Source: Mytilus edulis
Taxonomy: Eukaryota; Mollusca; Bivalvia; Mytilida; Mytilidae
Assembly: GCF_963676685.1 (NCBI RefSeq)
Contig: NC_092350.1
Coordinates: forward strand, 7,305,486-7,369,485
Length of the DNA stretch: 64,000 bases
Direction: 5' to 3'
Within the stretch, counting starts at the first letter, position 1; every line of letters starts with the position of its first letter. A program made the translations under genes and the position numbers. Shown here one piece after another: positions 33,052 through 42,823 of the stretch. The notes below the pieces were generated by a model. The model ran no database searches, was not told where the DNA came from, and saw nothing but the letters and a program-made list of their open reading frames with translations.

Positions 33052-33890
33052 ATATCCTGGATATTTTGAAAACACGTAAATGATTTACTGAAGGAAAATC
33101 GAAGGAAAGTAGGACCTTGATGTAAAATATTACCAATTTTGTATGTTGATGGTTTCATTAAATCCTTGTTTCAAGGTAACATTAAAGATAATGAACGGTT
33201 CTAGTTTATTGCTTCTATAATAATACAATACCTAATTACAGATTTAATAATATGAAGATGTGGTATGATTGCAATTTTAAAAACTCTCCACAAGAAACCA
33301 AATGACATAAAAATTAACAGCTATAGGTCACAATTGTGCCTTCAAAAATGAGTAAAACCCATACCACATAGTCAGCTATAAATGGGCCAAAAAATTAGAA
33401 TTGTAAAAATATTAAATGGAGAAAACAAACTGCCTAATTCATATCCAAAATAATGAACAAAACAAATATGTAACACAGCAACAAACATTATCCACAGCAA
33501 CAAACATTAACCACTGAATTACAGGCACATACGGAGTGTGGTAGGGTTAAACTAGTTTGAAGTCATATTGTCCTTATCCATCAAATCTTTGGTTAAATAA
33601 AAAAAAATTGATGTTTATTTTAAACAAATCTGAAGTAAAATGTAAGTACCATGCTGGCATTTCATACTTAAGATGCCATAAGATTTAATACAATTCCAAA
33701 CTGCTTTATATGAAGAATTTCTTTAGCATCTGTCTCCTGGTTACCCCATATATGGATAAAATGTAAATATCTTCTGACATCAACATTATATATATTATTT
33801 GGTGAATTTTAGTTTGTTTTGAATGTAAATTTTATTTTCTATTTGTAGACAAAGCATGCTTGTTAATTAAAAAATCAACTGAAGTAGAAG
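33052..33890 (+). pseudogene. Decayed copy of the two-exon gene tail
   Basis: The first exon is recognisable by GTAGGACCTTGATGTAAAAT (33110 on) and ATTACCAA. Its acceptor is changed (CCAG to CCTG), its donor is lost (GGTGAGT to TATGTTG) and a TAA falls in the middle. The second exon block follows CTATTTGTAG (33839-33848) and keeps AATCAACTGAAGTAG, equivalent to NQL-x-stop in the intact copy, but has another in-frame stop before it. A family A copy sits in the former intron. Confidence 0.6.
33255..33560 (+). mobile_element. Family A copy, diverged
   Basis: GAAGATGTGGTATGATTGC through AGTCAGCTATAAATGGGCC to ACGGAGTGTGGTAGGGTTAA. It includes a short duplication, ATTATCCACAGCAACAAACA. Confidence 0.75.
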
Positions 33891-34239
33891 AATGGATTCT
33901 GTTAATCTGAGGAACTTGGAAACACTTAATTATTGACCAAAAAAATATGTAGTAATACAATTATGTTTAAGGAGAGAGATAGAAAGAGGGGGAGAGCCAG
34001 TTGTAAAGATTTATTCTTTTAAACCAGATATGTTGATTACATTCAAATTTCATAGGCCTACAGTTCCCCCTAAATGGTCTTAGTTAATACATGTACTAGG
34101 TGTTTAATGTAACACTTTGATGTGACTTGTGAGAACAATCAGCTGTCATTGGTTTAAATCTATTTTTATGCCCTTTCAGTTGGGGGGGGGGGGGGGTATT
34201 GTTTTACTCCTGCCCTTACACTCTACCATCTTATTATAG

Positions 34240-34310
34240 GTATTAGATATAAGAAGATGTGAAATTAGTGACAATAAGACAACTCTCCATCCAATTCACA
34301 GTAATTCCAG
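34240..34310 (+). mobile_element. Short family A-like head
   Basis: AGAAGATGTGAAATTAGTGA then CAATAAGACAACTCTCCATC; same short form as at 10450 and 35625. Confidence 0.5.
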
Positions 34311-35621
34311 ATAACTACTCCTAGAGTTTAATGAGTTATCTCCCATATTTGTAGGTACTTTTGATATTTTAATATTTCATGATAAGGCTAATGCAAATAG
34401 AAGATTTAACTTGTTTTTAAATTTAACAAATTGAGCATAAGTTGTGAGGAATGGAAACTAGCAGGCTGAGTTTTTCGGGTTAAGGGGAGGGATCATACAC
34501 TTGTTTATCTCTTCATATGAGCTAGTTTTGTTTACTGCATGGAAGGCCTGCAAAAAATTACAATGTTTTAGTGTTATATATAATTGTTATATATTTTTTT
34601 GTTACATATGCTATATAAGTTGTAAATAAAGTAAGATGACAGTATTATTCAGAACTCTGTAAATAAAATCAGCTTGTCAACAGAGGTCTAGATAATGTAT
34701 TAAGTGGATTGGTCTGACATTGGGATTTCAAATTATATTTACGCCGTCATCATCTACAAAAGTGCTTCCATTCACAATACTATCTGATATTAAACGCCCC
34801 TTCCTCCCAATTATGACTTCATTTTAAATTTAATGAGTTATCTCCCATATTTGTAGGTACTTTTGGTAACAGTATTTCATGATAAGCTAATGCAAATAGG
34901 AGACAACTCTTGTTTTTTGTGGAAAAGAAGATTTAACTTGTTTTTAAATTTAATGGTAAATCCTGTGAATTTTGTAAATTTTTTCTTAGCTTTAGAATAA
35001 TATTTAACACCCTGTCCATGAAATTGAACATTGCTCCTCTTGATTTTAGTAAGTGAATTCTTTTGCAATAGTTTAAAAGAAATGTCAAATAGTATTTCAT
35101 AATGCATTAGAAGGAATGGTATATTTTATAGAACGCTAGTATTGTTTTACTTGTATGTTTAGTAGTCACAAAAAATGTAATATATTGTTTGTTTTACTAT
35201 TTACTATTTAATCAATTGGAATAACATGAACTAATTTCCCTGTTTGCTAGTTCATAACGATTGGAAAGATGTATGAGTTTTTTTTTTAAAGCAGGGTGTA
35301 TTTTTTCAATATTGCCATATTCTTATGTCTTAAGTAGCAGTATTATATGAGGTAATTGCTACATAAATCATTTCTCATTTAAATAAATAATATTTATTTG
35401 AACTTTTTTATGTTTCTTTAAAATATTATTAAAATAATATTTTGTTCCGCTTTTTAGAATTAATCTTGTTTCAGTAAATATTTTGAGAGGAAGAGTTTTG
35501 AGTTTAAATCCCTGGCTGGGTCAGACCACACAAGATTAAAAGCTGGTATTTGCTTGTAACAATATTTCGGGTTACATTTATTCCTTCAGAATAATATTTT
35601 AGGGTATAGTGATTCTAAAGA

Positions 35622-35672
35622 TATGTAAGAAGATGTGGTATGAGTGCCAATGAGACAACTCTCCATCTGCTG
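35622..35672 (+). mobile_element. Short family A-like head
   Basis: GTAAGAAGATGTGGTATGAG followed by TGCCAATGAGACAACTCTCC. Confidence 0.65.
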
Positions 35673-36490
35673 AATTATGTTTTGGGGTATGGTGATTCCT
35701 GTCGATTTTGAGGTTCACTTTTAATTCAATGGTAATCATTTCCAATTGTTTTTTTTTACATAGATCAGGCCTTAATAGTTTCTGCATTTGAAATTGTATC
35801 ATGTTGTGTTATTTATGGCGCCTCTTACAACTTGCTTACAGTGGCCTAAACACCTACATCATGAAATAAGTACCTACTGATTTGTACTACTAGTATATAG
35901 TAATAACACTGTCTGTCATCTGACTCTTGTGTAACCTCGGATCAAGAATATCATAACCTGTTATGTTTTGTGCACAGTATACCTTAAAAATGAAGGTACA
36001 TTGTCATTAGACAATAATCAACATTTGATAGTTATTCCAAAGCTATGTGGAGGTAATCTGACTAGCATTTGTATGACATAAATATGACATTTTTCATGCA
36101 AAGATTTGCAAGGCAAAAAGAATAAGATACCATTAGTTATTATCGTTTATTGGGAAAGACTGTACTTTGACATTTTCATAGCTTTGTTTTGGTTTTACTC
36201 TATTGTTGAGTTACTGTCACATTGTATTTACCCAAAAGGTGACATCTTCTTGGAGCCTTTTGAAAACCTTCAAGGAAACCAACTAAAACTGGACTACTTA
36301 GTACATTTGAACTTGTATAAAAAAATATATCACTTTTTGCACAGGAAACTTGGGTGCAATGTTTTTATCTTGTTATTGTTGTAGGTTTTTCATTAGTTAT
36401 TTTATAAACATATTATAACTTATCAGTAATAGCATTGAATACTTGATTACATGTATGGGAAGTTAAGTCGCCATCTGTGTTGCGGGTTCA
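35673..36490. other. Non-coding, nothing firm
   Basis: An open frame of 92 codons at 36106-36384 lacks an ATG at its start and splice context, and its composition is like the AT-rich background. No repeat recognised. Confidence 0.35.
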
Positions 36491-36559
36491 CAGATACTAT
36501 ACCTCCCATTTTGGTATAGTAACGTCCCCACCATACATATCAGTATCTGCTAGTACTGG

Positions 36560-36745
36560 TAAGAACTGAGGGAGATAGATCACTCAGTTGGACCCTGACC
36601 GTCAGACCAAGGGTGCCTTGGTCAGACTGCGACCGAGACGTGGTCTAAAAAAAATTCATAGTACCATGCATGAACTGAGAGATCGATCACTCAGATGGAC
36701 CGTGACCAAGGGTGACTTGGTCAGACTGCGACCGAGTCGCTGTCT
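36560..36745 (+). repeat. Two direct copies of an 80-100 bp unit
   Basis: GAACTGAGGGAGATAGATCA and GAACTGAGAGATCGATCACT begin the units (about 36566 and 36671). Both end with CTTGGTCAGACTGCGACCGA. The unit is richer in G and C than its surroundings and lies just before the next array. Confidence 0.75.
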
Positions 36746-36779
36746 TGTTGTTTTTATCCTTTAATTGTTTTTATGTTTT

Positions 36780-37640
36780 TATCCATATTTTAATTGGGGA
36801 TGTTTTTATCTTTTTATCCATATTTTAATTGGGGATGTTTTTATCTTTTAATCAATTTTCTATTGGGGATGTTTTTATCTTTTAATCAAATTTTAATTGG
36901 GGATGTTTTTATCTTTTATTCAAATTTACATTGTTTTTTTTTTTTTATCTTTTTATCCATATTTTAATTGGGGATGTTTTTATCTTTTTATCCATATTTT
37001 TTATTGGGGATGTTTTTATCTTTTTATCCATATTTTAATTGGGATGTTTTTATCTTTTATCCATATTTTTTTATTGGGGATGTTTTTATGTTTTTATCCA
37101 TATTTTAATTGGGGATGTTTTTATCTTTTAATCAAATTTTTATTGGGGATGTTTGTATCTTTTATTCAAATTTTAATTGGGGATGTTTTTATCTTTTTAT
37201 CCATAATTTAATTGGGGATGTTTTATCTTTTAATCAAATTTTTATTGGGGATGTTTTTATCTTTTTTCAAATTTTAATTGGGGATGTTTTTATGTTTTTA
37301 TCCATATTTTAATTGGGGATGTTTTTATCTTTTTTTCAAATTTTAATTGGGGATGTTTTTATGTTTTTACATATTTTAATTGGGGATGTTTTAATCTTTT
37401 TATCCATATTTTAATTTAGGATGTTTTAATCTAATTATCCATATTTTAATTTGGGATGTTTTTATTTTTAATCAAATTTTTATTTGGGATGTTTTTTCTT
37501 TTATTCAAATTTTAATTGGGGATGTTTTTATCTTTTTATTCAAATTTTAATTGAGGGTGTTTTTATCCTTTATTCAAATTTTAATTTGGGATGTTTTCAA
37601 TTTTTATCCATATTTTAATTGGGGGTGTTTTTAACTTTTT
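36780..37640 (+). repeat. Minisatellite of about 34 bp leading into module M
   Basis: About 25 copies of ATTGGGGATGTTTTTATC, TTTTTATCC and ATATTTTA. The plus-strand open frames are by-products. The unit resembles the first bases of module M (AATTGGGGATGGGCTTTTTA at 32611). Confidence 0.9.
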
Positions 37641-37935
37641 ATCTAAATTTTGATAAGGGATGGGTTTTTTTATTTTGTTAAATGGGTCAGGTTTTTTCAT
37701 ATTGGCTGTATAAGTCGTGCTTTAGTCAAATCAGAGACTTTAAAATTGGTACTCCGAAAGGAAGAGACTGGTGGTCACTGCGGCCATTTGTTTTGGTGAA
37801 CTAGCACCTTAAAGTCCAGATAACCCTCAGGCCAGCTGGCTAGTACATTAGCAGACAGGTACTTTTGTACCATTTGGCATTTTTAAAACTTTTGGCAATT
37901 TTTACTTTAGACTACTTTTTTTCATTTATTTCTAA
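37640..37935 (+). mobile_element. Module M, copy 2
   Basis: See copy 1 at 32599; differences are scattered substitutions. It follows a different tandem array. Confidence 0.8.
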
Positions 37936-38815
37936 ATATTTTTTACACCTTTCAATTAAATATATATTTTGGCTGCAAAATGGTTATCCAAGGATAATTT
38001 CTTTAAATAAAATTTACATCACACATTTTGGCTTATTGTAACTTTGGCTGTTACCTTAATTTTAAAAATAATGATAACCATTTAATATTGAAATAAAAAC
38101 TACAACTCCAAATTAATTCAATATTAAAAAAAAACATGAAAAGTTAAAATCTTCTTTCAGTATTGAATTTTTTCATTCTTCCATGCCTGGTACTTCATGA
38201 TTAAAATCTTTTCATCAACTAACACTTTCATGGGGATATTTAACACACAGAGTAGGCTAATATAGGTGGTTAAGGTTGATATGGATAAGAGAGAAATTGA
38301 GGGAGGTGAGGGTAAATAATGAGAGTGGTATGTATGGATATATGTTCTATAGGGAGAAAAGGACAAATTGAGTAGATGAGGGTAATATTGAGAGTTGTAT
38401 GTAAAGTAGTAAGGGTGAGAATATTAATTTCTTTATAAGGGCTTGATGTACTGGTCTAATGGAAGTGCAGTTTTCTTTTTTCTCCTGCGTAGTTCTTATA
38501 TTCTTCAAAAATCTGGAGTAAACATTTTAAAAGTACTGCTGTCAAAAATTAACAAGTTAACAGCCTTTCTTGTTACTGATTATGTGCTGCTGATATAAAC
38601 ATTGTAGCACTTCTCAGTGACTAGATAGGGTTGCAGCTTTTCATCAATTTTAACAGCATTATCTTACAGTTATAGATGCAGTGATCAACACACCTGATTA
38701 ATGTTTCTTTCATTCTAAAAAAATTTGCTTTCCAGTCTTATATAAATTTCTTGGTCTAATGTTTCTTCTGTATCTTTGCTGTCAAGTTTGTAGTTCATTC
38801 GTATCATATGGTTTT
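37936..38815. other. Non-coding, nothing firm
   Basis: AT-rich with a G/A-rich piece at about 38270-38400 (GAGGGAGGTGAGGGTAAATA). No gene recognised. Confidence 0.35.
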
Positions 38816-38817
38816 TT

Positions 38818-38923
38818 CACAGGCACTTGTCTCAGAATTTTGTTTTCCTATATACCTTAATATAATAATATATGTGTTATATAAAGGTATATAGGGGGGG
38901 AAATTCTGAGACGAGTGCCTGTG
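38818..38923. mobile_element. Foldback element inserted at the head of E3
   Basis: CACAGGCACTTGTCTCAGAA and TATATACCTT pair with AAGGTATATA and TTCTGAGACGAGTGCCTGTG across about 106 bp. GGTTTTTT precedes it and GTTTTTG follows, so a short T-rich target duplication is likely. E3 starts immediately after. Confidence 0.7.
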
Positions 38924-38927
38924 GTTT

Positions 38928-39610
38928 TTGTCGAGCCTTCGACTTTAATCGAAAAAGCGAGACATAGCGATCCTACATTCCGTCGGCGTCGTCGGCGGCG
39001 TCCACAAATATTCACTCTGTGGTTAAAGTTTTTGAAATTTTAATAACTTTCATAAACTATCCTTGAATTGTACGAAACTTGGACAGAAGCTTGTTTATGT
39101 TCATAAGATAGTATCCAGAAGTAAATTTTGTAAAAATGAAATTCCATTTTTTCCGTATTTTACTTATAAATGGACTTAGTTTTTTTCTGCCAGGAAACAT
39201 TACATTCACTCTGGTTAAAGTTTTTAAAATTTTAATAACTTTCTTAAACTATCCTGGAATTGTAAGAAACTTGGCCACAAGCTTGTTTATGATCAGAACT
39301 GAGATAGTATCCAGAAGTAATTTTTGTAAAAATAAAATTCCATTTTTCCCGTATTTTACTTATAAATGGACTTAGTTTTTCTTCTAGTTAACATAACATA
39401 CAGTCTGCAGTTAAAGTATTTAAAACATTTTTAAGATTCTTAAACTAGCCTGGATTTTTACCAAACTAGGACAGAAGCTTCTGACAATCAAAAGATAGTA
39501 TCGAGAGGAATAATTTTATTGATTTTTTTTCATCATTTTTGATGAGTGTGTGATTAACATCAAAAGTAGGCGAGACACTGGTTTCCGCGGAACCCTTACA
39601 AATTGTTTTA
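38928..39610 (+). mobile_element. Element E3, copy 2
   Basis: Same hairpin head (GTCGAGCCTTCGAC), about two to three internal units and the same tail with GGTTTCCGCGGAACCC (one stem mismatch). Shorter than the copy at 15227. Confidence 0.8.
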
Positions 39611-40485
39611 TCAGTCTTCGAAGGTAGTAATGTGTGTAGGGTGCAGGTATCTAACATTTCATGGATAATTTTCAACAGTCAAATCAATAAACATGTTTAC
39701 CAATTACAAGCAAAATACAAAATGGGTCACGAAGACATTTTTTATTGGCATACATCATTTTATATATCCAAGGCTCTTTTAAACCTTTAAAAAACAGCCT
39801 CTGTTCTCCTGTCAGTGCTTGAAGCACAAAAAGAGTTGAACTAGACTCTAAAATTGTTATTTACTGATTCTTACACTAAGCGCATGGCATTATCAAAGAA
39901 ACTAAAAACCAGCAAAGACTGTTGCTTGGAGTCGAAATATTGAGTCCGCGAGCCGATAGAGTGACACATTTCTATTCGGACTGTCCCCTTGTGAACTAGC
40001 ATGTTAAAAAGATCAGATATTTTTAGATTTTCTCATTACTTGGCGTCCGTCCAGTCATCTGAAATAGATATATGACAATTTTAAGGAATTAGCGAATCTC
40101 TGATACAAACGTTTATTTATACATGAACAAAGTAATTATTGGGGTTTAAATTTGCTCTACATTTGCTGAATGATTGGAAATAAAACAATACTATAGAACA
40201 CACTACCCCTTATTCTCGCTCTGGATATTTAGTATTCATATTTTCATTTGACAAAGTCATGCTGATTGTATATGACTTTATATTTTTTTTTAGGTTAAGT
40301 CGGTTTACCATGATGAAATAGTACAAACATCAGCTCGCTTTTTGGCAACAATAACAAACCGTACAAAATAAAAACATCTAGGACATATATAACATACACA
40401 ATAGACAATACATAGACAGCTATATTGCATACGCAAAAAAGTTCATATATAAAAGTCAGCACAACAAATAAAGCACTAATATAGC
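39611..40485. other. Non-coding, nothing seen
   Basis: No gene or repeat that I can name. Confidence 0.35.
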
Positions 40486-40617
40486 ATAGGCGGATCCGGG
40501 GGGGGGGGGGGGGGGGGAGCCCCCCCCCTTTTCGTGGGAAAAATTTGGTTGATAGGGAATCATTGGAGAATGACTGGAGCGGGCCCCTCCTTAGGAAAAG
40601 TTCTGGATCCGCCACTG
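40486..40617 (-). mobile_element. Small TIR element, CAGTGGCGGATCCAG family
   Basis: Reverse of the copy at 21687: starts CATAGGCGGATCCGG with a G run of about 20, carries GAAAAATTTGGTTGATAGGG and ends TTCTGGATCCGCCACTG. TATAG flanks both ends. Confidence 0.75.
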
Positions 40618-41925
40618 TATAGATTATAAGCATTTGCAAAGCATACGAAAAAATAAGCTTAACTCGTTCTTAAAGTTGCATGGAAAACATAAAAAAAAAT
40701 AAAAAAAAGCTTTAATATATGAAGGAGCCACATCTGTATGAGTTGCCATTTTAGTTGTTGATCATACTTTTAAACTGGTTCAGATTCACTAGATTTATAC
40801 ATGATATCACAAAACACTAGATTAATACGTGATATCACAAATATTTCCGACTTTGTATGGTTTTAGAAGTCTTTGGGCTCAATGAAATCAGTCTCTTCCT
40901 AACAGTAGTACTTTTTAGATTCCTACTAAATGTTATCAAATAAATCATGGGTACGAGCTGAGACCACACTAACTTCTTCTTCTTCTCTGATCTTTACACC
41001 CTTTATAGGATAAACATACTTTCGTATGTCGAACAGTTCCACCACCCAAAAAAATAAATGAAAACAACACATGTGTTATAGTAGTCTGAGGTACGAGTTG
41101 GTAAGAATATGGTACGAGTTGGTAGAGAGTACGAGTTGTCGTGTACTGGTACCACTATTGTTAAAATCTTCATACAATACCAGTCTAAATTTTAGTAAAC
41201 AAATATTCAGATTGGTATTCAGGTAATATGAATATTTTATTTACGTCCTTTTAAGGGAGGATAAAGTCAAGGGGTATAGAATAAGATAGAATAGAATATT
41301 TTTATTTTCCAATAAACCTATATGTCTCTGCTTGAGCTAACTGAATCACAGTCACAAAAACATGTTAAAATAAAAATGTTATACTCTATACCACAGATGT
41401 TAAATTTCCAAATAATAGCCCACTTTCGAGTCATGTCCATCAACGCAAAAGTATGTCTTTTTGACGTCATTTACCATGTTTACCAGAAATAGGGATTAAA
41501 GGCTGTAATGGGTGTATCTTCATGACGAATCATGGTTATAAGTCTTTGCAGACAATGTCAACAGTATTTTTCCTGCATGGCTATAAAATGTACACTTTCT
41601 TTTGGACGTTTAAAAAAAATCAACTGATTTTGACGAATCAAGTTATTTTTTTTCCAAAAATAACATTAACGTTAACTATTTGAGACCTAATTATTTGGAC
41701 AACAAGGATGTGTACATGTACTATTAGTATACAACAATAGTACTATTAGTACATGTATAACAATACCATAATTAGCTCTGTAGAGCTTTTATAAGACATA
41801 CCTATGCTATCAAACTTTACACATGTACAGTAACACTGTCTAAATTCTTAAATGTCTAAAGTTCTGGCTTTAAAAAAATCCCCAAAATAATTTGTGAGGA
41901 TAAAAAGTTATAAAAATTTCTTTGA
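40618..41925. other. Non-coding, nothing firm
   Basis: GGTACGAGTTGGTA-like hexamers recur three times at about 41090-41140. Otherwise nothing recognised. Confidence 0.35.
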
Positions 41926-41937
41926 TTTTGAAATATA

Positions 41938-42095
41938 TACAATGTATAATCATAAGTAATCCAAAGTAATAATGATTACTTTAAAGAAAAGTAATCTAAT
42001 GTAATCAATTACATTTGAAATAAGGTGTAATTGTAATGTAACCAATTACATTTTATTAGCAAAGTAATTGTAATTTAATCGATTACCTCTTAAAG
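41938..42095 (+). repeat. AT-rich repeat of TAAT/ATTAC type
   Basis: Degenerate copies of GTAATC, AATTACATT and AAAGTAATTGTAAT. I know this pattern from other animal genomes. Confidence 0.5.
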
Positions 42096-42281
42096 ACCTC
42101 GACCCAATCCCTGTGTACTAATACTAAACAAATCCTTGTCTGTACCTACTAGTATATAAATTATAATTTCTGTATATATATATGACTTTTGTCAGATCTG
42201 GCAGTATATTATATATATGTCTCAGGTTTGACAGATATAATTATCAGTTAAACATAGTTATTACAATTATTTTATAATAGG

Positions 42282-42394
42282 GACATAGGGGTTTGTTACT
42301 ATTTGACAGGTTTATTATCCATGGGAACCCCTACAATGATTTTTTAAGGGTTTCCTTGGATAGTAAAAGCAGATATAGTAACAAACCCCTGTGA
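42282..42394. mobile_element. Foldback element upstream of the IFTAP gene
   Basis: AGGGGTTTGTTACTAT pairs with ATAGTAACAAACCCCT, and an inner pair TCCATGGGAACCC/GGGTTTCCTTGGA deepens the hairpin. About 430-540 bp before the predicted start codon. Confidence 0.65.
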
Positions 42395-42604
42395 TAGGAT
42401 CTGAATAGAAAATTATTTAATTAAAAATCATCAAGTGCTCAAAAAAAGAAGGGGGAGGGGGTCTTAACATATACATTTCGCTAAACTTCTTACTAAAATG
42501 CTAAATCTCAGAGTTTACAAACTTTACAGCCTTTTACATTGATATAAAAAAAATTTCCCATTCATATATTTCTTACGAATTTCACAGCATCTGAACAGAT
42601 GATA

Positions 42605-42660
42605 GATATTAGAAGATGTGTTATGAGTACATGACTATGAGACACGTCTCCATCCAAGAT
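42605..42660 (+). mobile_element. Short family A-like head
   Basis: AGAAGATGTGTTATGAGTAC then ATGAGACACGTCTCCATCC; diverged. Confidence 0.5.
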
Positions 42661-42675
42661 GAACAGTTATGAACA

Positions 42676-42790
42676 TTTAGGCCATTAATATATATATATA
42701 TATTACTTGAAATTGCACCCCATTAATATATAACTTGAAATTGCACCCCTGGCCCATTAATATATTACTTGAAATTGCACCCCATTGGTA
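42676..42790 (+). repeat. Three copies of a unit of about 40 bp just upstream of the coding start
   Basis: CCATTAATATAT plus ACTTGAAATTGCACCCC occurs three times; the first carries a longer TA run. Confidence 0.85.
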
Positions 42791-42823
42791 CATGTATATT
42801 TGACATTAATTTGTAGAATCACC

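Larger units (their letters stand above)
33040..35560 (+). repeat. Segmental duplicate of 11680-14850
   Basis: Same order of diverged blocks as the first copy: exon-like blocks (33052 and 33850), the GA tract, TTTGATGTGACTTGTGAGAA, GGCTGAG with TAAGGGGAGGGAT (34464), AACAGAGGTCTAGATAATGT (34679), ACATTGGGATTTCAAATTAT, CCCTGTCCATGAAATTGAAC (35011), GCAGGGTGTATTTTTTC (35292) and AGCTGGTATTTGC (35540). Direct orientation, about 21 kb from the first copy. Confidence 0.75.

Noticed and set aside
36106..36384. 92-codon plus-strand frame
   Set aside because: No ATG at the start, no domain, no splice context; hydrophobic residues reflect T-rich composition.
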